DNA of 64,000 nt from Microbulbifer rhizosphaerae (GTDB taxonomy: Bacteria > Pseudomonadota > Gammaproteobacteria > Pseudomonadales > Cellvibrionaceae): contig NZ_JACHWZ010000012.1 in assembly GCF_014191725.1 (NCBI RefSeq), forward strand, positions 1 to 64,000. The letters run 5' to 3'. Below the pieces are notes generated by a model, which was not told where the DNA came from, ran no database searches, and saw only the letters and a list, made by a program, of their open reading frames with translations. Below are positions 26,894 to 33,645 of the stretch, one piece after another (within the stretch, counting starts at the first letter, position 1; every line of letters starts with the position of its first letter). The translations under genes were made by a program, and so were the position numbers.

Positions 26894-28924
26894 CTACTTT
26901 CTTAAGAACCGGTTGCGGAACAACCGGTACAGCCTGGTCCCCAAGCCGGTCCCCCGCCGCCTATCGCGCGCATCGGCCAGCAGCTCCACCGCCGTTTCCG
27001 CATTCACATGGTCGCCGCTGTGCGGGTCTATATAGAGCGGATACAAAATCAACGCGCCGGCGACCAGTTGATCGAGACTCAGCCGCCGCTGGCGGCGCGG
27101 GCAGTCCAGGCGATCCTGCGTCAGTCCCCAGCCCGCATAAAACGGCAGGCCATAGGTCGCCACTTTCACACCGCGCAGCAACGCCTCGAAGCCGGCCAGC
27201 GAACAGAGGGTATGCACCTCGTGCACCCTGTCCAGCAGTTCGGCGATGGATACATCCGAGACCATCGCATCGAACAAGCGGGCCGAATCCGCCTCCCCCA
27301 CGGCGCCAAAGCGCCCGCCTCCGACTACGTCCGGGTGGGGCTTGTAAACGATAAAGGCATCGGGATTCGAACGCCGCACCTCGCGCAGCAACTCGAGATT
27401 GGTCTTGTATCGCGGCGAGCCCCTGGCGATGGATGCATCCGTCTCCACCTGCCCCGGCACCAGTATGACTTTTCTATCCGCGGGCAGATCGAGCGACGGG
27501 GCACCGCAGGAGCCCACATTGTATTTACTCAGCCGCTGCTCAACCAACTGCGCCCTGATCTTGCGCGCCCGCTGCAGCAAGTCCTCGTCGAACTGCGTTT
27601 CCCTGAGGATCGCTTCAAGATCACTGGCCCTGGCCGCATCGTAATAGATACCTCGCCTGTCCAACACCAGTGACAGCGGCGTTACCAGATCCACACCCAG
27701 GCCGACAGAGCGCAGAAAACCGTCCTCCATATGCCAGAGTTCCAGCCCGGCATCGCGGCAGGCCTCGGCAAAATTCGCTCGCAGGCTGCTCGCCCAGGCC
27801 ACAACCCTGGTACCTGCGGCAACTCCACGCAAGCGCGCGGATTTTGCGGCGATAAAGCGCATGGATTCCGGCCAGCCGAGAAATGCAGGCACAAAACTGC
27901 GCTTCCAGGCCGAAAACCCGGCCCCGGCCCAATTGCCACTAAAGCGCTTGTGCAGCCGCCTCTGATCGCCAATCAGGTAAATGGTGTCTTCCAACTGACA
28001 GCGCCGGCCAGTGTAGGGATTGATATAGCGGCAATAACGCAAATAGGCCGCGGCAAAAACCTGCTCCAGGGAGCGCTCGAAGCCGCGGCGCTCACAGTGC
28101 AAACGGTCATGGGTCAGCCCCCAGCCGGCATAAAATGGCAAACCAAAGCAATGCACCCGCCTGCCGGCCAGCAGCGCCTCGAATCCCAGCTGGCTGGTAA
28201 CCACATAGACCTCGTCCACCGCGTCGAGCAGCGCCCATGGCGAAATATCCTCCGCGAGGATTCGGCAGCCCCTTTGCCTGGCGGCCTCCAGCAGATAACC
28301 GCGCTTTTTCCCCGCAATCACATCCGGGTGAATCTTGACGCAAACCTCCGCCCCGGGATGCTCGCGAACCGCGCACTCCAGCATTTCGACAAAACGCTGC
28401 TGATCCGCACCGCCAAAAACCACCGAGGCATCGCCAAAGGTCTGATCCACCACCAGCACACGCGGGCGCGAATCCGGCCAGGTGTACGGTTCATCCGGCG
28501 CGTGGTTGTATTTGCACAGGCGGTATTTGCGCAGCAGTGCCATGCAGTGGCGCGCGCGCTCGAGCTCGGCTTCGTCGAAGGGCGCATCGGCTATCAGCGA
28601 CTCCAGATCGCTGGGGCGCGTGGCATCGTAGTAAATACCGGAATAATCCACCACCAGGCTGTGCAGCGGCGAGCCCGTCACGCCCAGGCCGAGCGAGCGC
28701 AGAAAGCCGTCCTCGATACTGATATAGGGCAGGCCTTTGTCCGCCGCCAGCCGGCGGGCCTTTTTCGTGGTGGGTTTCAGTCCCCAGCCGGCGATATGTG
28801 TGACTGTCGCATCGGGGCCGCGGAAAACAAATTGGCAGGAGGCTTCGAGCAGGGCATCGAGATGCTTGAGGCGGCGGATACCCGGGGAACAATAGCCGAT
28901 CACACAGTGCCCGATTACAGACAT
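26894..28924 (-). CDS. kpsC: capsule Kdo-linker polymerase KpsC, dual glycosyltransferase
   Basis: KpsC holds two retaining beta-Kdo transferase modules (GT99 and GT107) that add alternating Kdo residues to the KpsS product. The 676 residues show two tandem copies of the same fold. EDGFLRSLGLGV at about 72-83 is repeated as EDGFLRSVGLGVD near 400. FGLPFYAGWGLTHDR near 280 is repeated as YGLPFYAGWGLTQDR near 600. VKIHPDV and YKPHPDV are paired likewise. This internal duplication is diagnostic. The start overlaps the stop of the upstream glycosyltransferase by 10 bases, so translation is probably coupled. Confidence 0.95.
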   Translation of the reverse strand: MSVIGHCVIGYCSPGIRRLKHLDALLEASCQFVFRGPDATVTHIAGWGLKPTTKKARRLAADKGLPYISIEDGFLRSLGLGVTGSPLHSLVVDYSGIYYDATRPSDLESLIADAPFDEAELERARHCMALLRKYRLCKYNHAPDEPYTWPDSRPRVLVVDQTFGDASVVFGGADQQRFVEMLECAVREHPGAEVCVKIHPDVIAGKKRGYLLEAARQRGCRILAEDISPWALLDAVDEVYVVTSQLGFEALLAGRRVHCFGLPFYAGWGLTHDRLHCERRGFERSLEQVFAAAYLRYCRYINPYTGRRCQLEDTIYLIGDQRRLHKRFSGNWAGAGFSAWKRSFVPAFLGWPESMRFIAAKSARLRGVAAGTRVVAWASSLRANFAEACRDAGLELWHMEDGFLRSVGLGVDLVTPLSLVLDRRGIYYDAARASDLEAILRETQFDEDLLQRARKIRAQLVEQRLSKYNVGSCGAPSLDLPADRKVILVPGQVETDASIARGSPRYKTNLELLREVRRSNPDAFIVYKPHPDVVGGGRFGAVGEADSARLFDAMVSDVSIAELLDRVHEVHTLCSLAGFEALLRGVKVATYGLPFYAGWGLTQDRLDCPRRQRRLSLDQLVAGALILYPLYIDPHSGDHVNAETAVELLADARDRRRGTGLGTRLYRLFRNRFLRK

Positions 28925-29835
28925 GCGCGGGCACCTTCCAGCAAACGAGTGCGCAAGGCCTCGTCACCGGCCAGGCGCAAGATCGCCTCCACCCACGTCC
29001 GCCCCTCCATCGGCACCAGCAGACCATTTTTCTCGTGCTGGACGACACCGCTGTAAACCGGGCTCTGCGCATAGACACCGACCGCACCGGCCCGGGTGAT
29101 ATCCAGAAACTTGGTGTGCGACCGCGCACGGTTAAATGGTGAATCCAGCAGTGGCGCCAGACCGATGGCGCGGCCGGGGCGGCGAATCAGTGCTTGGTAG
29201 GCTGGCCATTTCATCGGGTGCAATACATGCACCCGCGGCAAACCTTGGAACAGGCGGTTGACCGACTTATTTCCAATTACCTCGAACGCCAGGTTTTCGT
29301 CCCGCGCCAGAACCTCTTCGATTACCGGGCGCAGCCAGCGCAAGTCGGCGCCGTGGGAGGCAGAGCCGTGATAGAACACCGTCAGCAGCGGCGACTCTTG
29401 CTGTGGCAGCGGCCGTGGAGCCAACAGCTGCGGCTGCCACTGGACATATTTCTGTTGCAGGTAGGGTGTGGAAACCAGCAGTTGCGCGCCGACTGATTTC
29501 AGCCAGTTCTGTTTCGAATGGCTGTAGCGCAAAATCTTAAACTGATAGCGCAGCGGCATATTCGAGAAGGACCGCCAATCGAACAGATCGTCGTCCATAA
29601 AAAAATAGACGGCAGGCTCACCGGTCTTTTGCCCGTCGATCAGGGCCTTCCAGGCCGCGGGCACATAGCGCACGAAAATTACCGCGGCGCCCTGTAGCTC
29701 CCCCACCGGCGGCAGCTGTGAAAAAGTGCAGCGCACGGGTTTAACCCCGGCCTCCCGCAGGAAAGGAACAACAAAGTAATCGGTGGAAGGATTGGGCCCT
29801 TCCTCCACAATAAAGCACCGTTTACCCGCAACCAA
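28915..29835 (-). CDS. glycosyltransferase-like protein (GT-B, family 1/4-like)
   Basis: The protein has 306 residues. GAAVIFVRYVP and FFMDDDLFDW precede VFYHGSASHGADLRWLRP, and the C-terminal half shows IGLAPLLDSPFNRARSHTKF and GAVGVYAQSPVYSGVV, which resembles the donor-binding region of GT-B glycosyltransferases. The N-terminal Rossmann part is short. The start is a TTG at 29835 with GGGAG nine bases upstream; no ATG fits. It lies 21 bases after the small regulator gene and overlaps kpsC, forming one transcription unit with both. The sugar donor cannot be predicted. Confidence 0.65.
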   Translation of the reverse strand: MVAGKRCFIVEEGPNPSTDYFVVPFLREAGVKPVRCTFSQLPPVGELQGAAVIFVRYVPAAWKALIDGQKTGEPAVYFFMDDDLFDWRSFSNMPLRYQFKILRYSHSKQNWLKSVGAQLLVSTPYLQQKYVQWQPQLLAPRPLPQQESPLLTVFYHGSASHGADLRWLRPVIEEVLARDENLAFEVIGNKSVNRLFQGLPRVHVLHPMKWPAYQALIRRPGRAIGLAPLLDSPFNRARSHTKFLDITRAGAVGVYAQSPVYSGVVQHEKNGLLVPMEGRTWVEAILRLAGDEALRTRLLEGARACL

Positions 29836-29856
29836 AAATACGCACTCCCAATTTAT

Positions 29857-30186
29857 TCACAACGGCTTACCGGTCCGCCTCGGACGCCTGCGATTCATCA
29901 GCAGTTGCTCACGTAGCGGCTCTGGCAGGTTATTCAATGCCGCACGCAACAGCGCCCTGGTCTCCTTAAGAAACGGGAATCGGGGATTAAACCGAAACAC
30001 GCGCGTACGCCCTACCAGATCACTCACCAGCAGGCCACCGGCCTCCATCCGCTGGAGATGCTTTTGCACAACACTCAGGCTGATACCGTACAGCTCGCAA
30101 ATCTCCCGGGCGTAGCCAGCCTCCCTGGCTTCAAGGAACAACAGAGTCCGCTCCGCCCCCCCAGAACCAACCAGCGCTTCAAGCAT
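29857..30186 (-). CDS. small winged-helix transcriptional regulator
   Basis: The protein has 109 residues. GGAERTLLFLEAREAGYARE, ICELYGISLSVVQKHLQRME and GGLLVSDLVGRTRVFRFNP form a winged helix-turn-helix with a clear recognition helix and wing. The C-terminal helix (KETRALLRAALNNLPEPL) could dimerise. Related proteins often accompany nucleotidyltransferase-domain partners, but none is here. The ATG at 30186 has a GGAGG site five bases upstream. A 24-bp dyad immediately before the ribosome site suggests autoregulation. As first gene of the GT-kpsC group it may control this half of the capsule locus. Confidence 0.7.
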   Translation of the reverse strand: MLEALVGSGGAERTLLFLEAREAGYAREICELYGISLSVVQKHLQRMEAGGLLVSDLVGRTRVFRFNPRFPFLKETRALLRAALNNLPEPLREQLLMNRRRPRRTGKPL

Positions 30187-30196
30187 ACCGACCTCC

Positions 30197-30220
30197 AATG
30201 GCGGTTATATGACCGCCATT
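30197..30220. promoter_or_regulatory. 24-bp dyad operator before the winged-helix gene
   Basis: AATGGCGGT and ACCGCCATT are perfect inverted 9-mers separated by TATATG. On the minus strand the spacer gives a TATAAC -10 candidate, with TTGGTT about 18 bases upstream as a -35. A regulator bound here would block the promoter. It starts 11 bases before the winged-helix ATG. Confidence 0.6.
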
Positions 30221-30325
30221 TTAGGTCAACCAACCACCTCAACCAAGAGGCACCAAACCCAGCTCTGCGCCGGCTATCTTTCTGCCCTGGTCTTTGCGCC
30301 CGTTAGCAGGCCCATGGTCGCGTCC

Positions 30326-30568
30326 CCGGGACCGCGGAGCTCCAGCTCCGCATACGGGCCGCAGGCCCGCCAATCTCGGCTAACCGCCGCCTCTCTTCAG
30401 AAAACACAGAAATAACTAGTCACCGCCCTGTAGGAGCCTGCTTGCAGGCGAACAAGAACAGAGCTCCGTAGCCATTTACCGAGCACATCCCTGTGCTCCG
30501 CCCTTCGGGCAACTTCGCTGCGCCAAATCGCTCCAGGCGATTTGGTCGCCTGCAAGCAGGCTCCGACA
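30326..30568. repeat. B-type and A-type dispersed hairpins upstream of the regulator
   Basis: 30326-30372 is a B-type hairpin (GCGGAGCTCCAGCTCCGC plus GGGCCGCAGGCCC). 30428-30568 holds two inverted A-type arms (CTGTAGGAGCCTGCTTGCAG) about 95 bases apart, with the insert carrying an extra CTCCAGGCGATTTGG stretch. No gene lies here. Confidence 0.7.
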
Positions 30569-30834
30569 AGGTGGCTCCCTTAAACCGGTGCGGGTTCCCT
30601 GTGGGTGAGTAGTTACCCACAGAAAACACTGCACGGCTCGATCCAGGTACCAGCTTAGCTACCCATGCCTCAGGCCCAACCATCAGCCAATTATCAATTG
30701 GTATCAATTTGATAATTCCACCCGGGCAAGTTTCCAATCGGTTGTTCGAACTCCTGTTAACACCCCCTCCCCCTTCATCGAAGTACTTCCACTGGAACGA
30801 ACTGCATCGCCGGCAGCCGCCCCTCCAAAATCAG

Positions 30835-30970
30835 GGAGGCGAGCGTGTCGCCGTTTGGGACGACACCGACTCACAGATACTGCACAGCCCACCTCCAGCG
30901 GAAGAGCTGCCCGAGAGGATGCGGGCCATGTGCGAATTCGCCAGCGGCACAAAGAAAGGAGGGCAATATC
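30835..30970 (+). pseudogene. Fic/DOC-family remnant
   Basis: The in-frame stretch GERVAVWDDTDSQILHSPPP continuing AEELPERMRAMCEFASG resembles the segment of Fic proteins just before the catalytic HPFxxGNGR helix (typically V-x-H-x-P-P-P-A-x-E-L-P-E-R-x-x-x-L-C-x-F-A-N). The Fic motif itself is absent, and sequence on both sides does not continue the family. It is a fossil fragment. Recognition is from pattern memory. Confidence 0.5.
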
Positions 30971-31073
30971 TGCAGGCCTTCCCAAGGAACGCCGCACCCC
31001 GCACTGGTGGAATCCGGGAGGTCCGCACCCCAGTCACCGGGTTGCGCCAAATCAACCGGGACGAAATCAAGAT

Positions 31074-31126
31074 AAATACGCCACTAAAACCGCAGTATAG
31101 TGGCGCATTTATTGAAATACGCCACA
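31074..31126. promoter_or_regulatory. AATACGCCAC dyad plus third direct copy
   Basis: AAATACGCCACTA (31074-31086) faces TAGTGGCGCATTT (31098-31110), an inverted pair with one mismatch, and AAATACGCCACA follows at 31115-31126. Three copies of a 10-base motif in about 50 bases suggest an operator for a regulator or antitoxin that may no longer be present. The short coding remnant follows directly. Confidence 0.45.
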
Positions 31127-31355
31127 AAAGGTACCGATCCGTCATCGCAGGAGTTGTAGCAACAATTGTGCGAAACAGAATGAACAGGCTCTCGACTGCA
31201 TCAAGCGACGCGCATACAGTGACATACTGACAAAGGATCAACCGCGCTATATAGAAGTGACGGAAACCGAACTCATGAGCCTGCACGAAGGCAATATCGC
31301 CCGATACCGGCTAAAGCCATCGGAGTTTCAGCGATGGCGCAAAGTCTGGGAGTAG
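31116..31355 (+). pseudogene. short coding remnant upstream of hipBA
   Basis: Between stops the frame reads NEQALDCIKRRAYSDILTKD, QPRYIEVTETELMSLHEGN and IARYRLKPSEFQRWRKVWE before a TAG at 31353. The composition and helix pattern look like real protein, but there is no ATG, GTG or TTG start in the first 60 codons. It may be the tail of a lost gene or use a rare start. I do not recognise the family. Confidence 0.35.
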
Positions 31356-31428
31356 AGTCGGTTCCGCAAGCGATCAACAGGCCTCCGCCGAAAGGACGTA
31401 ACAAAAGCCCACTCCCCGCCAATATGGA

Positions 31429-31562
31429 TGATCCATATATAGCCCGCAAGACAGTCTAGTGATCTATATATAGATCATTTAAAACTTGACTGAGATACTG
31501 GAACCTACTACGTTGACCTATGGAAAGACCATAAAGTACCTTTGTGGTCTATATATAGATCA
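31429..31562. promoter_or_regulatory. hipBA operator palindromes
   Basis: A perfect 18-bp palindrome TGATCTATATATAGATCA lies at 31460-31477. A copy with one mismatch (TGGTCTATATATAGATCA) lies at 31545-31562, 14 bases before the hipB ATG. A degenerate third (TGATCCATATATAGCCCG) starts at 31429. TTGACT (31486) and TTGACC (31513) between them are candidate -35 boxes. HipB proteins bind paired palindromes to repress their own operon, so these are the probable HipB sites. Their sequence differs from the E. coli TATCC-N8-GGATA type. Confidence 0.75.
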
Positions 31563-31576
31563 CTTCTTTTAACACG

Positions 31577-31915
31577 ATGCCAAAGTCAATTACCCGCACC
31601 TACTCCCGCTATAGCCGCGACGCCACCGCTCTGCTCGGCGCACTGATCCGTGAGGCGCGAAAAGAGCGCAAGTTGACCGCACAAGAAGTGGCCGACCGCG
31701 CGGGCATTTCCAGAGGGCTGATGCAACGCATCGAAAAAGGCAATCTCAAATGCGAGATCGGCGTTGTATTCGAAGTGGCCACCATTGTCGGGGTCAAACT
31801 CTTTGATGCTGATGAAACCAGGCTCTCCAAACACCTGAGAGAGGCCAGGGACAAGTTGACACTCTTGCCCAAGTCCATCCGCAAGAAATCCAAGGCGGTG
31901 CGCGATGACTTCTAA
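31577..31915 (+). CDS. hipB: HipB-type XRE antitoxin/repressor
   Basis: A DNA-binding protein of 112 residues. TALLGALIREARKERKLTAQ, EVADRAGISRGLMQRIEKGN and GVVFEVATIVGVKLF form the five-helix XRE fold. The basic C-terminal tail (PKSIRKKSKAVRDDF) may contact HipA. It overlaps hipA by 11 bases, giving coupled antitoxin-toxin translation. Two matching palindromes upstream fit autoregulation. At 112 residues it is longer than E. coli HipB (88). Confidence 0.88.
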   Translation: MPKSITRTYSRYSRDATALLGALIREARKERKLTAQEVADRAGISRGLMQRIEKGNLKCEIGVVFEVATIVGVKLFDADETRLSKHLREARDKLTLLPKSIRKKSKAVRDDF

Positions 31916-33176
31916 CCGCAACACTTTTAATCACAACAGGGAGGCCTTCGTCTGGATCTGGCTGCCGGGCGAAACCGATCCGGTTGTGGCCGGACGGCTG
32001 GAAGCAGAAAACGGCAATGTCCTGTTCAATTACGGTAAGAGCTACCTGGGGCGAATCGGCGATCAACCGCCCGCAATTCCAATTTACGAACCCGAGTTGC
32101 CGTTGCAGCCCGGAGTCCTGCCTCTGCCGGAAGGGTTGACCATGCCTGGCTGTATCCGGGACGCCGGGCCCGATGCCTGGGGACGGCGAGTGATCATCAA
32201 CCAAAAGCTGGGACTCAAGGGCGCTGATACGGATACAGCCGAACTGGACGAACTGACCTATCTACTGGAATCCGGTTCCGATCGCATTGGTGCCCTCGAT
32301 TTTCAGCATTCACCCAGCGAATATGTACCGCGCATCGCAAACAACGTTGGCCTGGAAGAGTTGTTGGAATCTGCCGAGCGTGTGGAGAAGGGCATGCCCC
32401 TCACTCCCGAGCTGGATCAGGCGTTGTTTCGCGGCAGCTCCATTGGGGGCGCGCGGCCGAAAGCCCTAGTCCAGGATCAGGGCAAGAAATATGTTGCCAA
32501 GTTCTCGTCCAGCACTGATCTCTACAGCGTGGTTAAGGCTGAATTTATCGCCATGCGACTGGCGCAACTTGCCGGACTCAATGTGGCACCAGTGAATCTG
32601 GTCAAAGCCGCCAATAAAGATGTACTGCTTATCGAGCGCTTTGATCGCGAGCCAAAGGATGGTGGCTGGTCGCGCAAGGTAATGGTCTCGGCACTGACGT
32701 TGCTCGGCCTGGACGACATGATGGCGCGATACGCCAGCTATGAAACACTGGCCGAGATAGTCCGCCACCGTTTTACCGATCCAAAAGACACGCTGAAGGA
32801 GCTGTTCTCCCGGCTTGTCTTCAATATTCTCTGCGGCAACACCGACGACCACGCCCGCAACCATGCGGCCTTCTGGAATGGCAAGGAACTGACCCTGACG
32901 CCCGCCTATGACATTTGTCCACAGGGGCGCACCGGCAACGAGGCTTCCCAGGCCATGCTGATATCGGGCAACAACAACCTCAGCCAGCTCAAAACCTGTC
33001 TCGAGACCGCCAGCAACTTCCTGCTTTCCCAGGACGAAGCCCACAGCATCTTCGCCCACCTGACAGAGGCCATCCAGCAGCATTGGGACAGTGTCTGCGA
33101 GGAAGCTGAACTGAGTGAAGTTGACAGAAAACTTTTCTGGGGGCGTCAGTTCCTGAACCCATTTTCAATTCATTGA
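31905..33176 (+). CDS. hipA: HipA-type serine/threonine kinase toxin
   Basis: HipA toxins phosphorylate targets such as glutamyl-tRNA synthetase, causing growth arrest and persistence. The protein has 423 residues. An N-terminal HipA-coupling domain (residues 12-115) precedes the kinase core. The nucleotide loop region is RGSSIGGARPKAL near 175, the catalytic loop is CGNTDDHARNHAAFW near 312-326, and LTPAYDICP is the metal-binding DFG-like motif. All key residues appear intact. The stop codon lies at the junction with a transposon right end, so the last residues may differ from the ancestral protein. A gltX gene for the classical target is at 54043-55518. Confidence 0.92.
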   Translation: MTSNRNTFNHNREAFVWIWLPGETDPVVAGRLEAENGNVLFNYGKSYLGRIGDQPPAIPIYEPELPLQPGVLPLPEGLTMPGCIRDAGPDAWGRRVIINQKLGLKGADTDTAELDELTYLLESGSDRIGALDFQHSPSEYVPRIANNVGLEELLESAERVEKGMPLTPELDQALFRGSSIGGARPKALVQDQGKKYVAKFSSSTDLYSVVKAEFIAMRLAQLAGLNVAPVNLVKAANKDVLLIERFDREPKDGGWSRKVMVSALTLLGLDDMMARYASYETLAEIVRHRFTDPKDTLKELFSRLVFNILCGNTDDHARNHAAFWNGKELTLTPAYDICPQGRTGNEASQAMLISGNNNLSQLKTCLETASNFLLSQDEAHSIFAHLTEAIQQHWDSVCEEAELSEVDRKLFWGRQFLNPFSIH

Positions 33177-33611
33177 CATCCTCCCCCTCGCTGAAGCTCG
33201 CCGCCCATTAGGCGGAAAGGAAGGGGATTCCTACGGCGCTCCGGCGTGGTGTTGAACCAGTGCTGAGTCGCTTCGGTGGGTTCGTGCTACTGGCGGCATT
33301 ACCACACCGCTCACTTCACAGCTAACCGGGCGTGTCCCGCCCTTAAAATGTTAATCGCACCGACCAGATCAGCGTTTTCCTCTCAGCCGTATTCAACACA
33401 GGCAAACCGCTCCTGTGTTCGGCGGCTATCCGCCGATACGTGGCCGCACTCCGGACAGGTCCGACTCGTGTTCCGCGGCGGCACGGCGATGAGATAACCA
33501 TTGGCGGCGGAACTCGAACCAGCCCTGATCGAGAATGGATTTGTTCAGGCCGGATTTGGCTAGAACATTTTTACCCGGCGCTTCGGTTGTTCCCGCTGAG
33601 GATTTGGACAT
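33174..33611 (-). mobile_element. IS200/IS605-type tnpB remnant with right end
   Basis: On the minus strand the C-terminal third of a TnpB (RNA-guided nuclease of IS605/IS1341 elements) can be read with frameshifts. It begins MSKSSAGTTEAPGKNVLAKS, GLNKSILDQGWFEFRRQW, then gives zinc-finger fragments CPECGHVSADSRRTQERFAC and ENADLVGAINILRAGHARL. A typical right end follows with a GCCTAATGGGCGGCGAGC hairpin and GGGGGAGGATGTCAA. The omega-RNA of such elements is read from this end. The N-terminal two thirds, the left end and any tnpA are missing, and the reading frame is broken near 33480 and by in-frame stops. It is inactive as protein. Confidence 0.85.
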
Positions 33612-33645
33612 ATTTCGTACCTGCAGAAATCCAAAACCCGCCAAA

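Noticed and set aside
30709-31230. A single 173-residue gene covering the Fic-like segment
   Set aside because: Only the middle third resembles a family; the ends are out of character, so it is treated as a remnant.
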